From assembly GCA_026162565.1 (NCBI GenBank), contig JAOEIQ010000014.1:1-33059 (forward strand): a stretch of DNA of 33,059 bases, read 5' to 3'. A program made the position numbers and the translations under genes. Origin of the DNA: Flavobacteriaceae bacterium NBU2973 (GTDB lineage: Bacteria; Bacteroidota; Bacteroidia; Flavobacteriales; Flavobacteriaceae). The notes beneath the pieces are model-generated. The model saw only the letters and a program-made list of their open reading frames with translations. It did not search any database and was not told the origin of the DNA. This document shows positions 8,744 to 15,950 of the stretch, in pieces (within the stretch, counting starts at the first letter, position 1; every line of letters starts with the position of its first letter).

Positions 8744-10936
8744 TTATTTTCCTAATTCTAGTTGATTCTTCACTAAATGATAATAGTTTCCTTTTTGTTT
8801 TACTAAAGCTTCATGATTACCAACCTCTACAATTTTTCCTTTTTCTAAAACGACTATTTGATGCGCATTTTTTACTGTACTTAATCTGTGAGCAATAACT
8901 ACAACTGTTTTATTTTCAAAAAACGTATTGAGTTTCTCAATGATGATTTTTTCATTATTGGCATCCAATGCAGATGTGGCTTCATCAAAAAATAGAAAGT
9001 TCGGGTTCTTATAAACAGCTCTTGCAATGAGTAAACGTTGTTTCTGTCCTGTACTCACACCAACTCCTTCCATACCAATCTTGGTATTGTAACTTAAAGG
9101 CAAACTCTCAATAAACTCTTTTATATTGGCGACATCTACTGCGTGTGCAAGTTTTTTCTTATCTACATAATCTTCTCCAATAGCAATATTATTGGCAATG
9201 GTATCATTAAAAATATAACCTTCTTGCATAACGACTCCACACTGTTCGCGCCATGCTTTCTGGGACACGTGTTTTAAATCGTAATTACCTAGTTTGATTT
9301 GCCCTTCTATTGGGTCATAGAATTTTAAGAGTAGCTTCATTAAAGAAGTTTTACCACTTCCGCTAGTACCTACAATTGCCGTAATCTTATTTGGAGGAAT
9401 CTCTAAATCTAAATCCTTTAATACCAATTGATCGGAACCAATATAACGAAACGCCATATTTGAAATACTAATTGATGAATTTATATCTATATCATTAATG
9501 CGTTCTACATCTGTAGGTTCTTCATCTTCTTTATCATGAATTTCAGATAAACGTTCTAGTGATATTTTTGCATCTTGCACTTCTCTTATAAAATTAATAA
9601 GCTGTGCAATTGGCGAATTGAGTTGACCAACAATATAACTAATAGCTAACATCATACCTAATGTGATTTCACCTTCAATAACCAATTTAGCTGACAAAAT
9701 GGTAATTAAAATATTTTTTAACTCATTAATAAACCCAGAACCAACGCCTTGATATTGTTCTAGTGCCAAACCTTCTATAGAGACTTTAAATAAACGCGCT
9801 TGTACAAACTCCCAACCCCAACGTTTTTGCTTTTCTGCATTATGCAATTTTATTTCTTGCATACCATTAATAAGCTCAATGACTTTACTTTGTTCTTGAC
9901 TTACCTCAGAAAAACGCTTGTAATCTAAATCACGACGTTTCTTTAAAAAGATAGCTATCCAAATAAAATACAGAATGCTTCCAATAGCAAAAATCCCAAA
10001 TATGGTTAGGTTATAATATGCTAATACTAAACTAAACACAATTAGGTTTACCATCGAGAACAATACATTAAGCGATGATGTTGTTAAAATGCGCTCAATA
10101 CGTTTATGATCATTTATACGCTGCAAAATATCACCTGTCATACGTGTATCGAAAAATGCAATAGGCAAGTTCATGAGTTTGATAAAGAAATCTGACACTA
10201 ACGAAATATTGATACGTGTACTTAAATGCAACAAAATCCAACTTCTAATAACTTCTATAGCTGTTCTACCAATAAACAAGGCTAATTGTGCAAAAAGAAC
10301 TAAATAAATAAAATGAATATCTTGGTTTTTAATACCAACATCTACAACGCTTTGTGTTAAAAATGGAAATATGAGTTGTAATAAACTGGCAGCTATTAAA
10401 CCAATAACTAATTGCCATAAAAAATGCTTGTATTTAAACAAATAACGAGAGAGAAATTTAAACCCTAGTGTTTTCTCTTTAGTCTCAAAATCACTATAAT
10501 AAAACTTTGCAGTTGGTTCTAATAATAAAGCAATACCTTCTTCTGTTTGGTCTGTAGCATTATTACCTATCCAATGTTTTAAAAAAGCTTCTTTTTTGTA
10601 TTTTAATAAACCATGTGCAGGATCACTTATAAAAAAAGTGCCTTTATGTATTTTATATAAAACGGCATAGTGGTTTTTATTCCAATGCAGTATACATGGT
10701 AATGGCACTTCTAATAAGCGCTCTAAACTTATTTTTACTCCTAAACTTTTAAAACCTAATTGTTCTGCTGCATCACTTAAGCCTAATAAACTGCTTCCTG
10801 CTCTTATGGTTTCACTTAACTTGCGGAGTTGTTGTAAGGCAATAGTTTTGCCGTAATACTTGGAGATAATCTTTAAGCAAGTTGGACCGCAATCTTTAGA
10901 ATCGGGCTGTTTATAGAAAGGGAATTTTTTAGTCAT
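8744..10936 (-). CDS. Peptidase-containing ABC transporter (C39 peptidase, membrane and ATPase domains)
   Basis: This 730-residue PCAT-type exporter cleaves double-Gly-type leaders and exports the mature peptide. The N-terminal C39 protease (about 1-135) shows the complete triad: Cys16 in KDCGPTC, His89 in NKNHYAV and Asp105 in ISDPAHG. Membrane helices lie at about 165-440. The ABC domain (about 485-725) has Walker A GTSGSGKTS, a variant signature VSTGQKQR, Walker B FLFFDEATSALD and an H-loop AHRLS. It lies directly downstream of the last precursor/partner pair and upstream of HlyD. It is the only exporter in the window and could serve both RiPP loci, since the lanthipeptide precursor also carries a GG motif. 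Confidence 0.95.
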   Translation of the reverse strand: MTKKFPFYKQPDSKDCGPTCLKIISKYYGKTIALQQLRKLSETIRAGSSLLGLSDAAEQLGFKSLGVKISLERLLEVPLPCILHWNKNHYAVLYKIHKGTFFISDPAHGLLKYKKEAFLKHWIGNNATDQTEEGIALLLEPTAKFYYSDFETKEKTLGFKFLSRYLFKYKHFLWQLVIGLIAASLLQLIFPFLTQSVVDVGIKNQDIHFIYLVLFAQLALFIGRTAIEVIRSWILLHLSTRINISLVSDFFIKLMNLPIAFFDTRMTGDILQRINDHKRIERILTTSSLNVLFSMVNLIVFSLVLAYYNLTIFGIFAIGSILYFIWIAIFLKKRRDLDYKRFSEVSQEQSKVIELINGMQEIKLHNAEKQKRWGWEFVQARLFKVSIEGLALEQYQGVGSGFINELKNILITILSAKLVIEGEITLGMMLAISYIVGQLNSPIAQLINFIREVQDAKISLERLSEIHDKEDEEPTDVERINDIDINSSISISNMAFRYIGSDQLVLKDLDLEIPPNKITAIVGTSGSGKTSLMKLLLKFYDPIEGQIKLGNYDLKHVSQKAWREQCGVVMQEGYIFNDTIANNIAIGEDYVDKKKLAHAVDVANIKEFIESLPLSYNTKIGMEGVGVSTGQKQRLLIARAVYKNPNFLFFDEATSALDANNEKIIIEKLNTFFENKTVVVIAHRLSTVKNAHQIVVLEKGKIVEVGNHEALVKQKGNYYHLVKNQLELGK

Positions 10937-10953
10937 TAAAGTTTTAATGGATA

Positions 10954-11535
10954 TTATTTTTGAATTATAAGTTTATTAGATATTTCTCTTCCGTTTATAT
11001 GATCTAGAAGGAAATCGTAATGGGATTTTGGGATATTTCCTTTTTCATATTCTTTTTTAATTAGCGGTCTTATTTCTCCCCAATATTGTTTTTGAGAGTG
11101 TCTAAAAATAAAGCCAGGCGCTCTTTTACATTCAGTGTTTTCTTTTGTAGGAAATCCAATATTCTTAACTATATCAATAAGTATTTCAGTATTTTGATTA
11201 TCGAGTAATATTTGTAATTTCATCAAGGAATCTATTTTCCTTTTTGATATTTTTCTTTTTTTCTTTTTAAAAATATCTTGTGCTAAACTATGAAGCTTAT
11301 ATTCACTCAAACTATTTTCAGATAACCTTGAGTTTTTAATTGAATCTATAATTTTATTAAAAGATGGTATTGTATGAGATCTGTATTTTTGGTCATTCTT
11401 AATTAGAGTTTCAATTATAATACATAACTCTTTTTCACTGTATTTTTGACTTCTTGAGTTTTTTTCATATTCTTTTTTACAATTTAAAAAAAGACAAATT
11501 ATAGAGGCAAATACTATTTTTTTATTTAAGTACAC
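10954..11535 (-). CDS. DQKYR-family exported lipoprotein, partner 3 of the precursor peptides
   Basis: This 193-residue probable lipoprotein starts at a GTG codon and has a hydrophobic signal with a lipobox (ICLFLNC). It is paralogous to the products of 11,888-12,484 and 15,013-15,480. Shared features are DQKYR early in the mature part, a basic-IDSLxxLQxxLDxxN segment, IVKxxGF, an HSQKQYW block and a terminal GNI...Y..LL.H..GR. The pattern resembles DUF6624-type proteins, for which I know no function. It follows a precursor gene by 68 bases, and its start codon lies in the arm of a hairpin. Immunity, leader binding or an accessory extracytoplasmic role are possible. Confidence 0.7.
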   Translation of the reverse strand: MYLNKKIVFASIICLFLNCKKEYEKNSRSQKYSEKELCIIIETLIKNDQKYRSHTIPSFNKIIDSIKNSRLSENSLSEYKLHSLAQDIFKKKKRKISKRKIDSLMKLQILLDNQNTEILIDIVKNIGFPTKENTECKRAPGFIFRHSQKQYWGEIRPLIKKEYEKGNIPKSHYDFLLDHINGREISNKLIIQK

Positions 11536-11559
11536 TATTATTATATTAAAATAATAGTG
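11533..11559 (-). promoter_or_regulatory. Hairpin between precursor 4 and its partner
   Basis: On the transcribed strand the arms CACTATTAT and ATAATAGTG form a perfect 9-bp stem with a 9-base loop. The distal arm includes the GTG start of the downstream partner gene. The hairpin probably lowers partner translation or stabilises the short precursor mRNA. It is one of three hairpins in equivalent positions. Confidence 0.55.
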
Positions 11560-11603
11560 CCTTTTTTTAATAAAAATAAGACACTATTATTAATTAATGA
11601 TTT

Positions 11604-11786
11604 TTACTCGTCTGGATAAAACCATGTAACATCTCCAGAATTAAAAATGCCATCATTATTTTTATCAACTATAATATCAGTTCCTGTTTCTTCTCCTAAC
11701 TCATAACGAGTAGCATATTCAGGATTTCCACCATATACTGTTGATATTTCTATTTCATCATTTTTGAAATCTTTTAAATTTTTCAT
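11604..11786 (-). CDS. gwsA: Graspetide-type precursor peptide 4 (EF-hand-like core)
   Basis: This 60-residue precursor of the grasp-with-spasm type has a leader MKNLKDFKNDEIEISTVYGG, with a double-Gly site at residues 19-20 suited to the C39 exporter. The acidic core contains the loop DKNNDGIFNSGD. Positions 1, 3, 5 and 12 of the loop are oxygen donors, 6 is Gly and 8 is hydrophobic, as in an EF-hand loop. Thr residues before the loop are potential ester donors to Asp/Glu. The conserved upstream element lies 34 bases from the ATG, and the DQKYR-family partner follows. Product structure is unknown. Confidence 0.75.
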   Translation of the reverse strand: MKNLKDFKNDEIEISTVYGGNPEYATRYELGEETGTDIIVDKNNDGIFNSGDVTWFYPDE

Positions 11787-11803
11787 AATAATAAATTTTA
11801 ATT

Positions 11804-11857
11804 TAACTTACTCTATTGTTGGCTTTTCAGTATCCGCCACTCCATCGCAATAGTTTT
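11804..11857 (-). promoter_or_regulatory. Conserved upstream element, copy 1 (before precursor 4)
   Basis: Read on the minus strand the element contains ATTGCGAT, then GGCGGATACTGAAAAGCC (11,821-11,838), then AGAGTAAGT. It ends 34 bases before the precursor ATG. The same blocks occur before precursor 3 and precursor 1. It is either a promoter/operator or a structured 5' leader. I see no good match to the Bacteroidota TTG/TAnnTTTG promoter within it. Confidence 0.65.
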
Positions 11858-11887
11858 CTATAATTTTTTATTAAAGTATAAAATTTC

Positions 11888-12484
11888 TCAACCTTGAATT
11901 ATTATATCTTCTGAAGAATTTTTAATTGGATCACCTTCTCTTCCACTAATATGCCATAGGATATAATCATAATCTCCATCAGAAATATTTCCTTTTTTAT
12001 ATTCATCTTCAATTAACATTTTGATTTCTTTCCAGTATGCTTTTGGGGAATGACCAAAAATTAAAAAAGGAGCTGAATAAACTTTACACTGCAATTTTTC
12101 CAAGTTTGGGAAGCCATAATCCTTAACGATTTGTATAAGTTCAACTGTGTTTTTAGCATCAATTTTTTCTTGAAGTAACATCATAGAATCTATTTCTCTT
12201 TTTGATGTATATTTACTCTTATCTGCTATTTCTCTTGCCATTTTACCAAATTTTAGCTGAGCATCTTTAGGCCATTTTGCGTACTCCATTTTATCAATAC
12301 CTTTAGCTTCTTTTAAAGAATCTAGAATACTAAAAATAGGATCTTGAACAAATTCTAATCCTCTATATTTTTGATCTTTCTTGTACATAATAGATAAGGT
12401 TTCACAAATATTTTCGGAATTATCTGTATTTGTTTTGCAACCATAAAGAATGACTAATATCAAAATTGTAATCTTAATTTTCAT
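11888..12484 (-). CDS. DQKYR-family exported lipoprotein, partner 2 of the precursor peptides
   Basis: This 198-residue lipoprotein has the signal MKIKITILILVILYGC with lipobox Cys16. It carries the blocks shared with its two paralogues: DQKYR (about 36-40), REIDSMMLLQEKIDAKN, IVKDYGFP, FGHSPKAYWKEI and GNISDGDYDYILWHISGRE. Conserved His residues (HSPK and WHISGR) and the DQKYR acid/base cluster suggest a binding or catalytic pocket. It resembles DUF6624-like proteins. It lies 57 bases after precursor 3, separated by a strong hairpin. It forms a two-gene cassette with that precursor and a separate upstream element; the role is unknown. Confidence 0.75.
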   Translation of the reverse strand: MKIKITILILVILYGCKTNTDNSENICETLSIMYKKDQKYRGLEFVQDPIFSILDSLKEAKGIDKMEYAKWPKDAQLKFGKMAREIADKSKYTSKREIDSMMLLQEKIDAKNTVELIQIVKDYGFPNLEKLQCKVYSAPFLIFGHSPKAYWKEIKMLIEDEYKKGNISDGDYDYILWHISGREGDPIKNSSEDIIIQG

Positions 12485-12501
12485 AACTATTACTTGTTTT
12501 T

Positions 12502-12529
12502 AGGAGAGTGCTTATATAAACACTCTCCT
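12502..12529 (-). promoter_or_regulatory. Hairpin between precursor 3 and its partner
   Basis: AGGAGAGTG and CACTCTCCT form a perfect 9-bp, GC-containing stem, and the loop itself contains the palindrome TTATATAA. It lies 12 bases after the precursor stop on the minus strand, with only two U bases immediately following. It may act as a partial terminator or mRNA stabiliser that favours precursor over partner expression. Confidence 0.65.
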
Positions 12530-12541
12530 TTAAAAGCTAAA

Positions 12542-12748
12542 CTATTTTTTTACAATAGTCTGACCATTATCTAAATCAACTAAATCTCCAGCATCAAGTA
12601 CGCCGTTATCATTTACGTCAAAGTACGTATCTGATCCTTCTTGACCTGATGATACTATTGTATAAGTGGTTCCGCAGCCCCCTCCATTAACATAGTTAAT
12701 TTCAGAAGAGCTTAACTTTTTACAATCAAATTCTTTTAAACTTTTCAT
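12542..12748 (-). CDS. gwsA: Graspetide-type precursor peptide 3 (EF-hand-like core)
   Basis: This 68-residue precursor starts MKSLKEFDCKKLSSSEINYV and is followed by a GGG cleavage region at about residues 22-24. The core is rich in Ser, Thr, Asp and Glu and contains the EF-hand-like loop DVNDNGVLDAGD. A second DLDNG follows. The core also has one Cys directly after the glycines. It lies downstream of the SPASM maturase gene behind its own copy of the upstream element (36 bases from the ATG), so it is probably expressed separately as well as by read-through. The partner lipoprotein is the next gene. Confidence 0.75.
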   Translation of the reverse strand: MKSLKEFDCKKLSSSEINYVNGGGCGTTYTIVSSGQEGSDTYFDVNDNGVLDAGDLVDLDNGQTIVKK

Positions 12749-12763
12749 GTTATTAAGTTTAGA

Positions 12764-12821
12764 TTAACCTACTCTGTTATTATCGGCTTTTCAGTATCCG
12801 CCTTACTATTGCAATAGTTTT
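12764..12821 (-). promoter_or_regulatory. Conserved upstream element, copy 2 (before precursor 3)
   Basis: On the minus strand this copy reads AAAACTATTGCAAT, then GGCGGATACTGAAAAGCC (12,785-12,802), then AGAGTAGGTT, ending near the precursor start. The 18-base core is identical to copy 1. It begins 8 bases beyond the stop of the SPASM gene, so the whole space between the two genes is taken up by this element. Confidence 0.65.
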
Positions 12822-12828
12822 AAATCAT

Positions 12829-13905
12829 TTAAATGTTATAATATTTTATAGCTTTTTGCTTGATAGGATTAGCACTCCATTCTTCCCATTTATTAGTATA
12901 AGGATCATAACCACACTTTAAAGGCTTAGAATACATGTCTTTAGGATTTTCTACGTAAGCTCTACAATCTGTGCACACGTATCTAAATTCACAATTTTTA
13001 CAATCATTTATTTGATCTTTTGTTATATTCCAAAACTTCTTAAAATCTTTATTTAGTAATGCTTCCTCTAACTTAATCTTTTTTATGTTTCCATAACTCT
13101 TGGTCATGGATGGACAGTTTTTAATTTCACCTTCTACATCAATGGAAATTTTTTTATTCAAGCAGGAGTTAAAATTTAAAGATTCAGTAAAAGCTTTCGT
13201 ATTCACAATAAAAAAATCTCTAGAAATCTTTCCACAATGTGAATCACCATTGATTTTATCAGTTGAATAAACTATATAAAAAGTATTGTTTTGAAAATTA
13301 GTTATCAATTCATCTTTATTCGCATTATATATTTTAAATGAAGAAATCCTTTCATTTCCTTGACAATTATTTATTTCTTTATTTAAGTCAATAGATTTTG
13401 AAAAAGGTAATATGAAATCTATACCTAATATAGAAGCTTCAATTTTTTTTGTAAAAACTAAAACCTCTTTAATAATTTTCATAATGTTTTTTTGCCCAAA
13501 AAATCTTATTTCTAAGAATTGGCAATTTAAAATGGATAATTGATTAATTATGTCAATCAAATTATGGTCTGTTTTATCGTCAATATCTATAATAGCATTT
13601 GTTATTTCAAAAGGAGTATCCCATTTTTTAGGTAAAGGAAGGAAGTTTGAGACTTCATCTGAAAAAAAAACAAATTCATTATTTTTTAAAAATTGAAAAT
13701 ATTCTTCTATAATTAAATCAAACTCATTATTATAAACTTTTTTAATGTATGAAATTGATTTCCCTTCATATTTCTTTAATATAAAGTAAAGATCGTTTGG
13801 GATTACCTGAATTGAATTCCTTTGCAAATCACATATTACACTCCTTGTTATCCCTTTTACAGGTATACAATTAGCGAACATTTTAAATGGAATATTATTA
13901 GACAT
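12829..13905 (-). CDS. gwsS: SPASM-domain peptide maturase of the grasp-with-spasm system
   Basis: This 358-residue protein ends in a SPASM-type iron-sulfur domain. The first Cys block is HCGK...FNSCL...IKNCPS (about 223-265), and the second is DCKNCEFRYVCTDC (about 302-315) with a later KCGY. It lacks any CxxxCxxC radical-SAM signature in the N-terminal 200 residues, as I recall is typical of this SPASM family paired with ATP-grasp ligases. It probably binds or presents the precursor or assists the ligase rather than doing SAM chemistry. The start abuts the stop of the 60-residue gene (TAAATG), indicating translational coupling. Confidence 0.85.
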   Translation of the reverse strand: MSNNIPFKMFANCIPVKGITRSVICDLQRNSIQVIPNDLYFILKKYEGKSISYIKKVYNNEFDLIIEEYFQFLKNNEFVFFSDEVSNFLPLPKKWDTPFEITNAIIDIDDKTDHNLIDIINQLSILNCQFLEIRFFGQKNIMKIIKEVLVFTKKIEASILGIDFILPFSKSIDLNKEINNCQGNERISSFKIYNANKDELITNFQNNTFYIVYSTDKINGDSHCGKISRDFFIVNTKAFTESLNFNSCLNKKISIDVEGEIKNCPSMTKSYGNIKKIKLEEALLNKDFKKFWNITKDQINDCKNCEFRYVCTDCRAYVENPKDMYSKPLKCGYDPYTNKWEEWSANPIKQKAIKYYNI

Positions 13906-14088
13906 TTATTTTACAGAAATTATTTTTGAAATAGGTTTATAAAAAGATTCTTTTCTTACTTTATTAGAATGAAGTGTTTTTACTGAAAGAAATTTAGCTC
14001 TGGTATTTCTTAAATTAACTCTATTGGAAAATGATGCTTTTTGAAATGTTAAGGGTAACACTTCTTCATATTCTTTTAATATTTTCAT
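13906..14088 (-). CDS. Small basic protein between the two maturase genes
   Basis: This 60-residue Lys/Arg-rich protein (MKILKEYEEVLPLTF...) is encoded between gwsG and gwsS. Its ATG overlaps the gwsG stop in an ATGA arrangement, and its own TAA directly touches the gwsS ATG. This tight coupling on both sides is strong evidence that it is real and translated. It has no GG motif, no EF-hand-like loop, no signal peptide and no Cys. It is therefore unlike the four precursors. A role as maturase subunit, chaperone or leader-binding helper is possible; I do not recognise a family. Confidence 0.7.
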   Translation of the reverse strand: MKILKEYEEVLPLTFQKASFSNRVNLRNTRAKFLSVKTLHSNKVRKESFYKPISKIISVK

Positions 14089-15035
14089 GAAAATAAATAT
14101 TTTGCGATGTACTCTTCTATGTAATAATTGCAGTTTTTTGATAACCAATCAAATTGCCCCATTGGGTTAACTTCAATAAAAATATATTCTTTATTTGATG
14201 AAAAAATCATATCTATCGAACCTGTATTCAACCCAGATAGCTTGATAAATTTTAATACATTTTTTTTCACTTCTTTCGGCAATTTAAATGGAACACATCT
14301 ATTTGGGATTTCCTCATTATAATTTCTATAATCAATTTTCGTTTTATCATCATTCTGTGAAAAAATAGACATTGAGAATAGTTTTTCCTTGAAAAAAAAG
14401 ATTCTTATTTCAAATTCTTTATTAATACATTCTTGGACATATATAGGAGCAAAATGATTACCAAGTTTATTAATCATTCTCTTATTAACTTTAAAAGTGC
14501 CAGCTGAACTGATTTTATAGTCCTCTGAAGTTATGAAAATTGGATAACGTATATCTTTAGTTATTATCTCGCCTTTATTTGAATTAAAAAAAAGTTTCAA
14601 ATCGTCTTTATTGTTTGTAACCATTGAGTTTGGTATTTTTAAACCACAATCTCTAGCTATTATTAAATGATCTAGTTTATAATTTTCAACTTCATCTTTA
14701 TAAGAACCTATATAATCTAAATTTGTTTTTGCAAATTTTTCAATTGATTTGACAAGACTATCTTCTTCCTTTTTTAAATAAGTTAATAAGTTTCCTGTTT
14801 TATTTAGAATCAATGGCAAACACTTAAACTTTCCTCTTCTATTCCAAATTTTATTTACTTTATTTAAGTTAATATCATTGATTTTAATACTAGTTTCATT
14901 ATCATTAATTGAAAAATTATCTAAAGAGCTATAATTTTCATAATTAAAGCGAACAAAAGAAGCTTTAAAATGATTTAGCCATTTAATTACTTCATTTGTA
15001 GTTACATCAAACTTACTGCTTATTAAGAGTATCAT
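14085..15035 (-). CDS. gwsG: ATP-grasp peptide ligase of the grasp-with-spasm system
   Basis: This 316-residue ATP-grasp ligase of the graspetide/microviridin type would use ATP to activate Asp or Glu side chains of the precursor and form ester or amide links to Thr, Ser or Lys. Diagnostic blocks are the Arg pair in KIWNRRGKF (about 60-68), the ATP-grasp central region (YVQECINKEFEIRIFF, about 196-211), SIDMIF (about 276-281) and the metal-binding FIEVNPMGQFDWL near the end. The start overlaps the partner 1 gene by 23 bases, so the two are coupled. It is the key modifying enzyme for all four precursors. Confidence 0.9.
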   Translation of the reverse strand: MILLISSKFDVTTNEVIKWLNHFKASFVRFNYENYSSLDNFSINDNETSIKINDINLNKVNKIWNRRGKFKCLPLILNKTGNLLTYLKKEEDSLVKSIEKFAKTNLDYIGSYKDEVENYKLDHLIIARDCGLKIPNSMVTNNKDDLKLFFNSNKGEIITKDIRYPIFITSEDYKISSAGTFKVNKRMINKLGNHFAPIYVQECINKEFEIRIFFFKEKLFSMSIFSQNDDKTKIDYRNYNEEIPNRCVPFKLPKEVKKNVLKFIKLSGLNTGSIDMIFSSNKEYIFIEVNPMGQFDWLSKNCNYYIEEYIAKYLFS

Positions 15036-15480
15036 TTGGTTTTCTAAAATTTATTGAGGATTTATTTATTTTTCTTCCTTCTAAATGCCACATAATTATT
15101 CCATAAGAGGCTTCATCAATATTATCTTTATTCTTTTCATCAATGATTAATTTTTTCACCTCTTCAATTTTATCTTTATGCGTATGCATAAAAACAGTCA
15201 TAAATGGAGATTTATATTTTGAATTGAAAGCATTTAAATACCCATTTTCCTTTATAATCTCTATTGATTTATCAATATTTTGATTATCTAATTTGTATTG
15301 CAAATCCCATAAACTGTCTATTTCTTTTTTGGTAAAGTTGTTTTCATTGAGAATAAGCTTTCTATATTTTTGGTCTAAATCTAAAATAGAAGTCAATTCA
15401 GATTGTAAATTCTTATTTTTGTTTTTAGTTTGTGAATATGAATATGAAGTAACTATTATTAAAAAATAAATAATTCTCAT
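15013..15480 (-). CDS. DQKYR-family exported protein, partner 1 of the precursor peptides
   Basis: I place the start at MRIIYFLIIVTSYSYSQ (15,480), giving 155 residues with a signal peptide. A longer frame up to 15,606 would overlap precursor 2 and lack a signal. The product is the shortest of three paralogues and keeps DQKYR (about 34-38), KKEIDSLWDLQYKLDNQN, IIKENGY, FMHTHK and SYGIIMWHLEGRK. Unlike the other two it has no lipobox Cys. It lies between precursor 2 and gwsG, overlapping gwsG by 23 bases, which ties the family to the maturation operon. Confidence 0.75.
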   Translation of the reverse strand: MRIIYFLIIVTSYSYSQTKNKNKNLQSELTSILDLDQKYRKLILNENNFTKKEIDSLWDLQYKLDNQNIDKSIEIIKENGYLNAFNSKYKSPFMTVFMHTHKDKIEEVKKLIIDEKNKDNIDEASYGIIMWHLEGRKINKSSINFRKPNDTLNKQ

Positions 15481-15498
15481 GTGAAATATGGTTAAATT

Positions 15499-15523
15499 AA
15501 GGCTCCCTTGTAAAGGAAGCCTT
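15499..15523 (-). promoter_or_regulatory. Hairpin between precursor 2 and its partner
   Basis: AAGGCTCCCTT and AAGGAAGCCTT pair over 10 of 11 positions around a 3-base centre. The hairpin lies 6 bases after the stop of precursor 2 and is followed, on the minus strand, by AATTTAACC and then the partner start. With no strong U-tract it more likely attenuates or stabilises the mRNA than terminates it fully. Confidence 0.6.
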
Positions 15524-15529
15524 TTAAGT

Positions 15530-15736
15530 TTAAGCTTTGTTAACTTTGGGCGTCCAATGAAAGGACATAGTCTCACCTGATCCCCATTCACCATCCCCAT
15601 CCTCATCTACTAAATAATCACTAGTATATGTAAACCCAGCAACTTCTCCAGCTTCGGTTGCAATTATTCCATCCCAACCTCCATTAATTTTATTAGTAGA
15701 TATTTTTTCTTTTTTAAATTCTTCAATACTTTTCAT
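15530..15736 (-). CDS. gwsA: Graspetide-type precursor peptide 2 (EF-hand-like core)
   Basis: This 68-residue precursor has the leader MKSIEEFKKEKISTNKINGG, with the double Gly at 19-20. The core has several Thr, Asp and Glu residues and the loop DEDGDGEWGSGE. The loop matches the EF-hand spacing (acid or Gly at 1, 3, 5; Gly 6; Trp 8; Glu 12). The C-terminus ends in a Lys/Thr-rich stretch (HWTPKVNKA) offering amide or ester donors. It starts 7 bases after precursor 1 stops and shares its upstream element. Confidence 0.75.
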   Translation of the reverse strand: MKSIEEFKKEKISTNKINGGWDGIIATEAGEVAGFTYTSDYLVDEDGDGEWGSGETMSFHWTPKVNKA

Positions 15737-15743
15737 AATATAT

Positions 15744-15932
15744 TTATTTTTTTGTTATTTCTAATCTATCTCCTTCACTCCAAACACCGTCATTGTCATT
15801 ATCATAATGAACATCTGTATATTCTGGATTATCAGCGTCACCAAGATGAGTTTCTAATTTTTTTCCAGCAAAAATATTTTGCAGAGATAAATTTTCTAAT
15901 GAGTTTCCTATAAAATTATTTAATTTTTTCAT
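15744..15932 (-). CDS. gwsA: Graspetide-type precursor peptide 1 (EF-hand-like core)
   Basis: This 62-residue precursor is the first gene of the leftward operon. The leader differs from the others: NLSLQNIFAG ends in Ala-Gly rather than Gly-Gly at about residues 22-23, which C39 proteases often accept. The core contains the loop DNDNDGVWSEGD, the closest of the four to a canonical EF-hand loop. It ends RLEITKK with potential Thr/Lys donors. It has no partner gene of its own and is followed directly by precursor 2. The upstream element copy 3 lies 33 bases from its ATG. Confidence 0.7.
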   Translation of the reverse strand: MKKLNNFIGNSLENLSLQNIFAGKKLETHLGDADNPEYTDVHYDNDNDGVWSEGDRLEITKK

Positions 15933-15950
15933 AGTCTAATAAATAAATTC

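Noticed and set aside
12829-13905. Radical-SAM peptide cyclase
   Set aside because: There is no CxxxCxxC motif in the N-terminal region; only the SPASM Cys pattern is present.
13909-14148. Longer version of the small basic protein starting at 14,148
   Set aside because: The first 20 codons overlap gwsG, while the internal ATG at 14,088 makes the usual ATGA coupling.
15481-15606. N-terminal extension of the partner 1 gene to 15,606
   Set aside because: It would overlap precursor 2 in another frame and hide the signal peptide that begins at 15,480.
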